Shown piece after piece: positions 1 to 4,942 of a DNA stretch of 7,085 nt. Position 1 is the stretch's first letter; each line of letters starts with the position of its first letter. Source of the DNA: Comamonas sp. (GTDB lineage: Bacteria; Pseudomonadota; Gammaproteobacteria; Burkholderiales; Burkholderiaceae_C). The DNA lies in assembly GCA_019236485.1 (NCBI GenBank), contig JAFAIY010000247.1, forward strand, positions 1 through 7,085, read 5' to 3'. Made by a program: the position numbers and the translations under genes. The notes below the pieces were generated by a model, which did not search any database, was not told where the DNA came from, and was given only the letters and a program-made list of their open reading frames with translations.

Positions 1-80
1 AAGCGCGGCGGGGGATGGTGGAACCTTCCCCCAGGAGGGCAAACGGAGTGCGCAGGCCCGCCAGGGCCGGAGGCGTGAGA

Positions 81-97
81 GGCGGCCAGGGGCCGCC
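81..97. other. Perfect GC-rich hairpin
   Basis: A perfect inverted repeat, GGCGGCC and GGCCGCC, with a three-base AGG loop. It lies downstream of operon 1 in its direction of transcription, beyond the 77-bp repeat. No T-run follows on either strand, so it is not a classical intrinsic terminator, although it could pause polymerase or stabilise a 3' end. The rest of 1-131 is GC-rich and I see no convincing gene in it. Confidence 0.5.
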
Positions 98-131
98 GTG
101 GATCGTTACCCGAATGGGCCAAGACACGCGA

Positions 132-208
132 GCGGGGCTTGGTGGCGCAGCCATAGAGCCCGGCCCGCAGCGCAGCGAAGGGACACGCCCTAAGCTGCTT
201 TCCTTTCA
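132..208 (-). repeat. 77-bp direct repeat, copy at the end of operon 1
   Basis: This block matches 2323-2399 with only three visible substitutions. Both copies lie just after the last gene of a leftward operon, here 24 bases after the stop of the 118-residue protein. Read on the minus strand it starts with a ribosome-binding-like purine run (TGAAAGGAAAGC). It then holds a predicted stem GGGCT/AGCCC (5 bp), a symmetric 3x3 internal loop, an inner stem TGGC/GCCA (4 bp) and a three-base loop. One of the substitutions falls in that terminal loop, so the stem pairing is kept. There is no T-run. I infer a structured 3' end, processing or rho-dependent element, or a recombination seam; the sequence does not decide between them. 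Confidence 0.85.
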
Positions 209-232
209 GTTCTTGACGCAAAGCGTGACCTA

Positions 233-589
233 TTACTCGCTGCTGCAGCGCACGAAATGAACTAAGCACCTTTCAACCATATCTGGGTCGTCGGCAAATA
301 CACTCCCGAAAATAGCGGCATCTACGTCGCCTTCGACGGACTCCATGATCTGGTCGCGCATCTCCATGCAGTCGAAGAGACGAAGCCGGTCGCGGGAGCG
401 CAATGCTGTCAATCGAATTTCCTCATGCCAGTCCTCTTCCATCTGATGGTCGGTATCAATTGGGGCACCGCACAATTCTTGAAAATCTTTCCGCATCAAG
501 TCGTGCAGTTGGTCGATGGTGCGATCCTTGCGTAGTGCACGCTGCAGGAGCCTTTCCAGCTCGGCTTTCAAGTTCGGGCTCATGTTCAT
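233..589 (-). CDS. Hypothetical protein, 118 aa (last gene of operon 1)
   Basis: No family is recognised. The protein is soluble-looking, helical and rich in charged residues. It has a basic N-terminal helix (around 6-30, with LKAELERLLQRALRKDR) and a more acidic C-terminal half, and no membrane segment. The reading frame is open upstream to 640, but I chose the ATG at 589 because a clear AAGGAAAG ribosome binding site lies a few bases before it. The longer version would overlap the preceding gene by 29 bases. A second ATG two codons in is also possible. The gene follows the acidic 65-residue gene after 22 bases and is followed by the 77-bp repeat, which makes it the last cistron of operon 1. 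Gene call fairly sure; function unknown. Confidence 0.8.
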   Translation of the reverse strand: MNMSPNLKAELERLLQRALRKDRTIDQLHDLMRKDFQELCGAPIDTDHQMEEDWHEEIRLTALRSRDRLRLFDCMEMRDQIMESVEGDVDAAIFGSVFADDPDMVERCLVHFVRCSSE

Positions 590-611
590 GAATTGCTTTC
601 CTTGATTGGTT

Positions 612-809
612 TCAGTCGTCTTCGGCGTCGGGGCGATCAAGGAGGATCTCGATCAGCTCTTGGTCGTCATCAAAGTGGCCTTCCTCCCCGAAGTCGAATT
701 CATCCTCCAGGAGAGCGCACACGTTGATTGCGGCTTGGCGGGTATCACCCTTCGCCGCTTTGATAGCGGCCTCAATCTGGAGCCGTAGTGTTTGCTCTTG
801 ATCTGCCAT
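612..809 (-). CDS. Small, highly acidic hypothetical protein, 65 aa
   Basis: No family is recognised. The first half (about 1-33) looks like a mixed-charge helix. From about residue 34 the chain is dominated by Asp and Glu, including EDEFDFGEEGHFDDDQE and a DAEDD C-terminus. I count about 20 acidic against 5 Lys/Arg residues, so the net charge is strongly negative. The ATG at 809 is chosen because AAGGAAAG lies just upstream; the frame runs on to 830 but that would overlap the preceding gene. The gene sits 17 bases after the exported-protein gene and 22 bases before the next. Strong acidity is shared with DNA-mimic antirestriction proteins, but also with many unrelated small proteins, so this is only a possibility. 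Confidence 0.8.
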   Translation of the reverse strand: MADQEQTLRLQIEAAIKAAKGDTRQAAINVCALLEDEFDFGEEGHFDDDQELIEILLDRPDAEDD

Positions 810-826
810 GGTCGTGCTTTCCTTGG

Positions 827-1276
827 TCAACGCCCCAACGTCAGGTAGTCGATTTGCTCCGTACCATCTTCCTGAGTCAGAACGGCAACAAGCCCAGGCT
901 TCTTTTTGTAGTCGTAAGCAGCAATATTTCGCATAAAGCTCACTTTTCCAGAGGCGTCCGCATATGCGTACATAGTCTGGCGCTTCTCCTGCGGGGCACC
1001 TTCATAGACCAACTCTGTGACAAGGCGGGCTTGATAGTTTGCCCTTTTGGCTTGGTATGTCAGCACTACATTGGTGCCAGAAAATCCAAGAAGGGCCATC
1101 TTGGTACTTGCAACAGGATGATTTTCACCCTGCGGATTTGTCACTTTCGCAGCGACTGGATCATCGTTCGCAAGTGCGATGGACAGCGGCCCTTTCCAGA
1201 TTTGCACCCCAATGACGAGCACCATAGGCAGCAAGCATGCTGCTGGAATCAATGCCGATTTCTTGAAGGCTCCCAT
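827..1276 (-). CDS. Predicted exported or membrane-anchored protein, 149 aa
   Basis: No named family is recognised. The N-terminus has the form of a signal peptide or signal anchor: lysines at 5-6, then a hydrophobic run from about 7 to 25 (ALIPAACLLPMVLVIGVQI), then a small-residue stretch ending SIALA near residue 36 that could be a cleavage site. The remaining roughly 110 residues are hydrophilic, alternate in a beta-rich way and hold no cysteine, so a periplasmic domain held at or released from the inner membrane is likely. The start at 1276 follows AAAGGAAAG with ideal spacing. The gene lies 11 bases after a 35-residue membrane peptide gene, and the preceding gene also encodes a membrane protein, so these three may act together in the envelope. 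Confidence 0.85.
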   Translation of the reverse strand: MGAFKKSALIPAACLLPMVLVIGVQIWKGPLSIALANDDPVAAKVTNPQGENHPVASTKMALLGFSGTNVVLTYQAKRANYQARLVTELVYEGAPQEKRQTMYAYADASGKVSFMRNIAAYDYKKKPGLVAVLTQEDGTEQIDYLTLGR

Positions 1277-1287
1277 ATGCTTTCCTT

Positions 1288-1395
1288 TTACTTCTTGGAG
1301 AGGGCATCTTTAATCCCAGGCTCTACGATGACGTAGACCAGGAGCAGAAATTGAAGGGCCAGGCCGGCTGCAGAAATCTTGCTGAAAATCGTCAT
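1288..1395 (-). CDS. Single-span small membrane protein, 35 aa
   Basis: A very short gene: ATG at 1395, TAA at 1288-1290. The product begins MTIFSKISAAG, has one hydrophobic segment from about residue 8 to 25 (ALQFLLLVYVIV at its core) and ends in a hydrophilic tail with DALSKK. A GAGGAAAG ribosome binding site precedes the start with the same spacing as its neighbours. It is packed 15 bases after the 59-residue gene and 11 bases before the 149-residue gene. Those three features support a real gene despite its length. No family is recognised. It could be a small subunit or regulator of the neighbouring membrane proteins. Confidence 0.7.
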   Translation of the reverse strand: MTIFSKISAAGLALQFLLLVYVIVEPGIKDALSKK

Positions 1396-1410
1396 CGTGC
1401 TTTCCTCTCT

Positions 1411-1590
1411 TTACGCGAGGCCCAGGCGCTTGCCTGCCAGGTGGAAGACAGTCGTGCCGACGAAGACGGCAACAATCGCTGGGATGATGCCCCAGGCGTA
1501 GCCAACTAATCCCGCGATCACGAACGTGACTACTACATCAGCCAACGACAGCCAGAAGCGGCGCGAGGCTTTGATTTGATCCGGTGTCAT
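1411..1590 (-). CDS. Two-span small membrane protein, 59 aa
   Basis: The ATG at 1590 is preceded by GAGGAAAA and the TAA is at 1411-1413. The product starts with a basic cytoplasmic-type leader (MTPDQIKASRRF). Two hydrophobic segments follow, about residues 13-33 and 35-52, joined by a tight turn around GYAWGIIP, and it ends with the short basic tail GKRLGLA. This hairpin topology with both ends probably in the cytoplasm is inferred from the positive residues. No family is recognised. It is spaced 14 bases after the first gene of operon 1 and 15 bases before the 35-residue gene, which implies co-translation as one transcript. Confidence 0.75.
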   Translation of the reverse strand: MTPDQIKASRRFWLSLADVVVTFVIAGLVGYAWGIIPAIVAVFVGTTVFHLAGKRLGLA

Positions 1591-1604
1591 GTGGTTTTCC
1601 TCGG

Positions 1605-1895
1605 TTATGCGTTGATCGCGGTTGCAATGTCGAAGCCATAAAAGAGTTTGAAAATCTCAGCCTCGGCGCCGAATGCCTTGCAGCCCTCGGCTACCGCAGC
1701 CAGTGTTTCGTAGTGCTTGCCGCCGCCGACATTGAAACGGCCAAGAGCCAAGCGATGGCTAGACACAAACCAAGCATCGCCCAGCTTCATCAGCGTGTAC
1801 TCGGTGCCACGCGCCACGGCAGTGATGTATTTTTTCCCGTCAACGATTGTGATTTGAGCCACTGCCTTTACGGCTGTCTTGGTGGTTGCTGCCAT
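1605..1895 (-). CDS. Hypothetical protein, 96 aa (first gene of operon 1)
   Basis: No family is recognised. The chain begins MAATTKTAVKAV and continues with beta-type segments (around 14-45: AQITIVDGKKYITAVARG). The middle contains the glycine-rich stretch GRFNVGGGKHYE and the C-terminal third is helical and rich in alanine. There is no signal peptide or membrane span. The start at 1895 has AAAGGAAAA upstream and lies about 35 bases downstream of the -10 box of promoter P1, so this is the promoter-proximal cistron. Its start context (GCCATGGC) resembles that of the first gene of operon 2, but the two proteins show no similarity by eye. Confidence 0.85.
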   Translation of the reverse strand: MAATTKTAVKAVAQITIVDGKKYITAVARGTEYTLMKLGDAWFVSSHRLALGRFNVGGGKHYETLAAVAEGCKAFGAEAEIFKLFYGFDIATAINA

Positions 1896-1927
1896 GGCGA
1901 TTTTCCTTTCGGAGTGCTAACTAATTT

Positions 1928-2001
1928 GATGGCTCTATTATAGGGTACTTGTACCCTTATTTGATCGGGATTCGTATCTATTTCCAAGTATTTTCCCTAT
2001 G
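1928..2001 (-). promoter_or_regulatory. Promoter P1 with palindromic operator (operon 1)
   Basis: On the minus strand a perfect TATAAT box lies at 1942-1937. The 16-bp palindrome AGGGTAC-TT-GTACCCT (1942-1957) abuts it and fills the space where the -10/-35 spacer should be. No good -35 hexamer is visible at 16-18 bases, so the promoter may need an activator or depend on the conserved upstream box (CGxATCCCGAT type). The whole 74-bp block is a near copy of 5213-5286. A repressor bound between the promoter elements would block polymerase, as KorC-type regulators do on IncP plasmids. The likely ligand is the HTH protein encoded at 5269-5523 (inference). Confidence 0.8.
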
Positions 2002-2026
2002 TAATTCGCATGGATGAATGAATTGC

Positions 2027-2051
2027 AAAGAGCGGCCGTGACAGGCTCTTT
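2027..2051. terminator. Possible intergenic hairpin terminator
   Basis: AAAGAGC (2027-2033) pairs with GCTCTTT (2045-2051) across an 11-base loop. On the plus strand it ends in a run of four T; on the minus strand the T-run is only three and is interrupted. It sits between the end of operon 2 and promoter P1, where insulation would be useful. The stem is AT-containing and the loop long, so strength is uncertain. Confidence 0.35.
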
Positions 2052-2055
2052 TCGA

Positions 2056-2103
2056 TCATCGCCCCGCGCCGATCCTCAACATCAAGGAAAGCGTGCCATT
2101 CAT
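2056..2103 (-). pseudogene. 15-codon gene remnant after a copied ribosome binding region
   Basis: Minus-strand ATG at 2103 with GGAGA upstream, reading MNGTLSLMLRIGAGR and then TGA at 2056-2058. The sequence just upstream (2113-2142) is the same intergenic repeat that precedes two intact genes in block A (starts at 6511 and 6278). This suggests that a gene of that group once started here and was cut off by recombination, leaving only its translation start. It could also be a translated short leader, but nothing downstream supports that. Confidence 0.35.
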
Positions 2104-2112
2104 GGCAGTGCT

Positions 2113-2142
2113 CTCCAGTGCAAGACGAAATCAGCGTGCGGC
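2113..2142 (-). repeat. 30-bp intergenic repeat, copy 1
   Basis: Identical over 30 bases to 6520-6549 and nearly identical to 6287-6314. On the minus strand it reads GCCGCACGCTGATTTCGTCT and runs on to a CTGGAG ribosome binding motif. In block A it links the end of one gene with the start of the next. Here no intact gene follows, which marks this copy as displaced. Confidence 0.8.
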
Positions 2143-2170
2143 GATCATCCCGACCAGGCGGGCGGGATCT

Positions 2171-2290
2171 GTCACCACAGGAAGGGGAGGGAATGGCTGG
2201 TGACGCGGAGCAGCTGGCCAGGCCGCGGGCCTGTCACCAACATGGACATGGTGACGGGCGAATCCAGCTCGATGGATCTGCCTGTCACCA
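2171..2290. repeat. Cluster of five GTCACCA heptamers in alternating orientation
   Basis: GTCACCA occurs at 2171-2177, 2233-2239 and 2284-2290, and its complement TGGTGAC at 2198-2204 and 2249-2255. Orientations alternate. The pair 2233-2255 forms an inverted repeat with a nine-base spacer. The three copies read on the minus strand extend to TGGTGACAG. Five copies of one 7-mer in 120 bases is far above chance. Clustered sites of this type are used by DNA-binding proteins (partition, replication or transfer control), but no partner is visible, so function is open. Confidence 0.6.
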
Positions 2291-2322
2291 GGCTGGCCGG
2301 CGAAGGCGGCCCGTGCAGGCTG

Positions 2323-2399
2323 GCGGGGCTTGGTGGCACAGCCATAGAGCCCGGCCCGTAGCGCAGCGAAGGGACACGCCCTAAGCCGCTTTCCTTTCA
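2323..2399 (-). repeat. 77-bp direct repeat, copy at the end of operon 2
   Basis: Second copy of the 132-208 element. It overlaps the stop codon of the topoisomerase-like gene by three bases, so it begins exactly where operon 2 ends. The predicted two-part stem is intact and the loop reads TGT instead of TGC. Similarity stops abruptly on the far side of the element in both copies. Confidence 0.85.
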
Positions 2400-3353
2400 A
2401 AGTTCCTGGGCATATCGCTTTTGTTTGCCAAAGAATGTACGCAAGTACCGCTCCATCTTCGGCCGCGACGCGGGCCAATGCTGTTCCCACTCACCTATGC
2501 GGCCGGGCAAGTCTTGATCGCAGCAGTCCGGGTGCAGACCGTTGAGGAATGCCCGACCAGAGGCCGTCAGTGCCACCCCATCCACCAGTCCGGCCGAGCG
2601 CAGTCCCGTGAGAATTGCGAGCCTTGAAGCCGGTGAACCCATGCCGCAGGCCGTGTAGCGGCCGGTGCCCTGCCAATTTTCCATGGCATGTATCAGCGCC
2701 CCATCGCTGCGAGCCGGCGGCCAATCTCGCAGGGCGTACAGCAGTTGCAGGCTGTACTTGCTCACTAGGTAGTCGCGGCTCAGGCCGCCGACCTGGCGCA
2801 ACGCTTGACCGAACAAGGCCAATGCGTTGATGTTGTAGTTAAAGTCGAAGAATCGGCGCGCAATGCCCGCATTGCGCATCGACTCGAACCAATCATCGCT
2901 TGTCGCGCCTGCGGCATCGGGGGCGCTGCTGATACTGCGTTCATCCAGGGCACGGAGGCGTAACGCGGGCCAGCTCGCGCGGGCCGAGGCATCACCCAAG
3001 CACTCCGACAGCAGCACATGAAACGCCACAGCTCCAGCCGGATCGGGATCGGCCGCGAAGCAAATTGACGATGCACCGCGCAGCAGCTCTACAGGATCAA
3101 GAGCGCATCGGTGCGCTTCATCGCCTTGGATTTCAAATGCCGGGGATTGCTCCTGATGCCGAACCTTCCATGTCGGTTCACCGACAAAGGGGAAGTCGGC
3201 CATGCTCAAGCCTCGCGGATAGCGGAACTCGTATAGGCCGAGGTAAAGGGTGGTAATTGCATAGACCTTGCCGGGCCACCTGCTGGATAGATGAGGGGCC
3301 AGCTTGCGCAGGGTGGACAGCTTTTCGACAACGAACACGGTGTGTTCTTTCAT
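2397..3353 (-). CDS. Topoisomerase III-like TOPRIM protein lacking the catalytic-tyrosine section
   Basis: 318 residues, about half the length of a topoisomerase III (roughly 650). Residues 5-125 match the TOPRIM domain of type IA enzymes: VVEK with Glu10, a SMADFPFV segment (50-57) like the NLADLPIV region of E. coli TopB, and ADPDPAG (101-107) in place of the canonical DPDREG. Asp102 and Asp104 are kept, the following Arg-Glu pair is Pro-Ala. Residues 163-210 (ARRFFDFNYNINAL ... SRDYLVSKYSLQLL) match the segment after TOPRIM that ends in GRVQTP in TopB. The chain then jumps to RSDGALIHAM and GMGSPASRLAIL (215-248), which match FTDATLLSAM and GLGTEATRAGII near the TopB C-terminus. Domains II and III, with the active-site tyrosine, are absent. 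The ATG at 3353 has GGAG upstream. It is the last gene of operon 2. A DNA-binding, non-cleaving role is inferred. Confidence 0.8.
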   Translation of the reverse strand: MKEHTVFVVEKLSTLRKLAPHLSSRWPGKVYAITTLYLGLYEFRYPRGLSMADFPFVGEPTWKVRHQEQSPAFEIQGDEAHRCALDPVELLRGASSICFAADPDPAGAVAFHVLLSECLGDASARASWPALRLRALDERSISSAPDAAGATSDDWFESMRNAGIARRFFDFNYNINALALFGQALRQVGGLSRDYLVSKYSLQLLYALRDWPPARSDGALIHAMENWQGTGRYTACGMGSPASRLAILTGLRSAGLVDGVALTASGRAFLNGLHPDCCDQDLPGRIGEWEQHWPASRPKMERYLRTFFGKQKRYAQEL

Positions 3354-3384
3354 GATCCGTACTCCATAGAGGAAGGTTGAATTG

Positions 3385-3399
3385 CACGGCTTGGCCGTG
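3385..3399. other. Small hairpin upstream of the topoisomerase-like gene
   Basis: CACGGC and GCCGTG with a three-base loop, in the 71-base gap between the 162-residue gene and the topoisomerase-like gene. No T-run follows on the minus strand. It may stabilise or separate segments of the operon message; the effect is not predictable from sequence. Confidence 0.4.
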
Positions 3400-3424
3400 G
3401 ACTAAACGCACTATATCAAGCGCC

Positions 3425-3913
3425 TCAGTGCTGGTGACGATCATCCTGGCCAGATGGGCGGGAAGACGCTGCCACACGCTGCTGTATCGCTTTCAAGGCC
3501 GGCTCATATTCTGGCCAGTCCTTTTCGACCACAACGCACTCCAGATCAGGCTTTCCAGCTGCTGCGCGAGCCGCGTCAACTTTCGCGCAAATAGCATTGA
3601 GCTGGTCAAGCTCTTGATCTGTGAGCCCTGCTGCCACCATGTCAGAGCACTTCCAAACAAAATAGCGCGGTTCTAGTGTGAATTCAGCGATCTGTTCGGC
3701 CGGGATGCCGCGCCACGGGGCATCTTGAATGTCGGAGGAAAAGAATCCATCACGACGCCATTTGCCACCACTCCAAATGCTGATGGCCGCGCCTTCGTCG
3801 AAGTCGCGCAGATATGACCCTTCAAGTTCGGGCTTTACATCGCCGGCTTGCCAGCCGGACAGCAGGCTTTCATCGCCTGCAAAGTCCTCTGGAATGGGCT
3901 TGATAACTGACAT
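3425..3913 (-). CDS. Hypothetical protein, 162 aa
   Basis: No family is recognised. The protein is acidic and looks cytoplasmic. Residues 35-75 are rich in aromatic and glycine residues (WSGGKWRRDGFFSS, then APWRG), which suggests a compact beta domain. Residues 95-120 form a likely amphipathic helix (LTDQELDQLNAICAKVDAARA), and the C-terminus is a polar tail ending in DDRHQH. No signal or membrane segment. The ATG at 3913 has a GAAGGGA ribosome binding site. The gaps on both sides (75 bases upstream, 71 downstream) are longer than between the other genes of the operon, so partial transcriptional separation is possible, although no internal promoter is evident. Confidence 0.8.
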   Translation of the reverse strand: MSVIKPIPEDFAGDESLLSGWQAGDVKPELEGSYLRDFDEGAAISIWSGGKWRRDGFFSSDIQDAPWRGIPAEQIAEFTLEPRYFVWKCSDMVAAGLTDQELDQLNAICAKVDAARAAAGKPDLECVVVEKDWPEYEPALKAIQQRVAASSRPSGQDDRHQH

Positions 3914-3988
3914 AGTTAATCCCTTCTCGTCTGTATTGAAAATTGTGCTGGAGCCTTGGCCAGCCCATGCGGGCCGGTGCTTCCCTTA

Positions 3989-4288
3989 CTACTTCTTTGG
4001 AGGAATCAGGCACAAGGCCCCGAAAATAGATGACACGCCCCCGAGGATCGCAAGCCCGTAGACCCAAGGACGAGCCATCGACGCGAACGTCTCAAAACCA
4101 TTGTCGAGCGGGTGATGGATGTGGTCGATCAAACCAATCACTCCTAACGCGATACAGAGTGCGCCAAAAGCGAATAGAAACAGAGACATCATCCACGCCA
4201 GCCGTATTTCGGCATGCGTTGGCTTGTGGCCGAAAACTTCCAAGTCTTTGGTGATTGAGCCGGTTGTGTTGGACTTGTCCGTGGTCAT
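3989..4288 (-). CDS. Two-span membrane protein, 99 aa
   Basis: A polar N-terminal region (1-30) is followed by a hydrophobic segment at about 32-54 (MMSLFLFAFGALCIALGVIG), a loop of about 20 residues with a histidine-rich start (DHIHHP), and a second hydrophobic segment at about 76-95 ending in PPKK. Both ends are therefore probably cytoplasmic, with the His-containing loop outside. The frame is open up to 4384, but AGGAAGGCAAGG lies just before the ATG at 4288, and the longer form would overlap the preceding gene. It follows that gene by 44 bases. No family is recognised. Operon 1 also contains a small two-span protein, though I see no sequence similarity. Confidence 0.8.
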   Translation of the reverse strand: MTTDKSNTTGSITKDLEVFGHKPTHAEIRLAWMMSLFLFAFGALCIALGVIGLIDHIHHPLDNGFETFASMARPWVYGLAILGGVSSIFGALCLIPPKK

Positions 4289-4332
4289 GTCCTTGCCTTC
4301 CTGGTAGTTATCGAACAAGTACCTTTTTGCAC

Positions 4333-4698
4333 TTAATTTTGCGTGGGCCAGAGTTGCTTGCAGCCAGGCCGCATGCACCGGCAAGTATCCGGCACCTCAA
4401 TTGCATCAATTGCCTTATCGGTCTGCGACACCATCTGCGCACCGCAGGCCGGGGTCACACCATCGCTGCGCAACACATGCCAGCGCTTCGGGCCTGGCGC
4501 GGCCTGGATAGTGACGATCTGTTTTGTTTCCGCCGTGGTCACGCTCAAGGCTTCGTAGTGAGCGGCACTACTGGCCATCGCGCCCATGGTGTTCATCATC
4601 TTTGCGATGCCCCCTCTCTTGGCGCCACGCATGGCACGCTGACGGGAATAGAAGGCCATGCGCTTGGCATACCGGCCCTTGGATTGGTTCTTGGTCAC
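4333..4698 (-). CDS. Hypothetical protein with a His/Cys (zinc-like) C-terminus, 121 aa
   Basis: The start is a GTG at 4698, chosen because AAGGAAAG precedes it with good spacing and no ATG fits. Residues 1-35 are strongly basic (KGRYAKRMAFYSRQRAMRGAKRGG), which could bind nucleic acid. Residues from about 72 on hold the pattern WHVLRSDGVTPACGA followed by DTCRCMRPGC. The order His, Cys, then a Cys cluster resembles small plasmid and phage domains of the form H-x-DG-x-CG with a later CxxC, which probably bind zinc. That parallel is from memory and not a formal match. The gene lies 12 bases after the 68-residue gene. Confidence 0.75.
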   Translation of the reverse strand: MTKNQSKGRYAKRMAFYSRQRAMRGAKRGGIAKMMNTMGAMASSAAHYEALSVTTAETKQIVTIQAAPGPKRWHVLRSDGVTPACGAQMVSQTDKAIDAIEVPDTCRCMRPGCKQLWPTQN

Positions 4699-4710
4699 GA
4701 TTTCTTTCCT

Positions 4711-4917
4711 TCAATCTTCTATATTTGCCAGTGCATCGGCGGGATCGGTGTTGGTAAGCATGAGCTGGGCCGCGCACGCGCCTTCCCAGGCTTCCACTTC
4801 ATGCGGGTGCGTTGCTTGGTCAAAGCGGTAGCCTTCTCGCGCCGTGTAGCCACGGATTGCGTAGAGCTTCCGAGCCAGCTCGTTCGTTTGGTCAACGATT
4901 TGCTTTTCAGTACGCAT
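4711..4917 (-). CDS. Small hypothetical protein, 68 aa
   Basis: A charged, helical, soluble protein with no Cys or membrane segment. Its core includes RTEKQIVDQTNELARKLY and HPHEVEAWEGACAAQ. It resembles small conserved hypothetical proteins that are common on plasmids of this type, but I cannot name a family. The ATG at 4917 lacks the strong AAGGAAA site that its neighbours have, so translation may depend on coupling to the upstream gene, whose stop lies 25 bases away. The stop is 12 bases before the next start. Confidence 0.75.
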   Translation of the reverse strand: MRTEKQIVDQTNELARKLYAIRGYTAREGYRFDQATHPHEVEAWEGACAAQLMLTNTDPADALANIED

Positions 4918-4942
4918 GGTTTTGGTGTTTATTCGGCGGAGG

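Larger units (their letters stand above)
2002..2396. other. Non-coding stretch between operons 2 and 1
   Basis: About 400 bases without a convincing gene. It contains, from the operon 2 side, the 77-bp repeat, a cluster of GTCACCA heptamers, a copy of the 30-bp intergenic repeat seen in block A followed by a 15-codon remnant, and a hairpin. Open frames cross it, but they have no ribosome binding site and an unnatural Pro/Arg/Ala-rich composition. It looks like a seam built from pieces of other intergenic regions, possibly with a cis-acting function. Confidence 0.6.

Noticed and set aside
1..154. Minus-strand open frame starting inside the 77-bp repeat and running off the window edge
   Set aside because: No ribosome binding site before the ATG, Pro-rich composition, and the matching frame from the other repeat copy diverges after about eight residues and stops.
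132..208. The AAGGGACACGCCCTAAG part of the 77-bp repeat as an origin of transfer (slight likeness to IncQ-type nic regions)
   Set aside because: The likeness covers only a few bases, two copies exist, both follow operon ends, and no relaxase or mobilisation gene is in the window.
788..1336. Long plus-strand open frame of 182 codons opposite the exported-protein gene
   Set aside because: No ribosome binding site and an unnatural composition; it mirrors minus-strand genes that have strong ribosome binding sites and regular spacing.
1928..1957. P1 as a bidirectional promoter, since TATTATA also reads as a -10 box on the plus strand
   Set aside because: No -35 at suitable spacing and no plus-strand gene follows; it was kept only as a note on the orientation of the shared TGGCTCTA box.
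2131..2490. 119-codon minus-strand frame across the inter-operon gap
   Set aside because: Overlaps the end of the topoisomerase-like gene, has low-complexity Ala/Pro/Arg/His composition and no start signal. Only its last codons share the 30-bp repeat with a real gene end.
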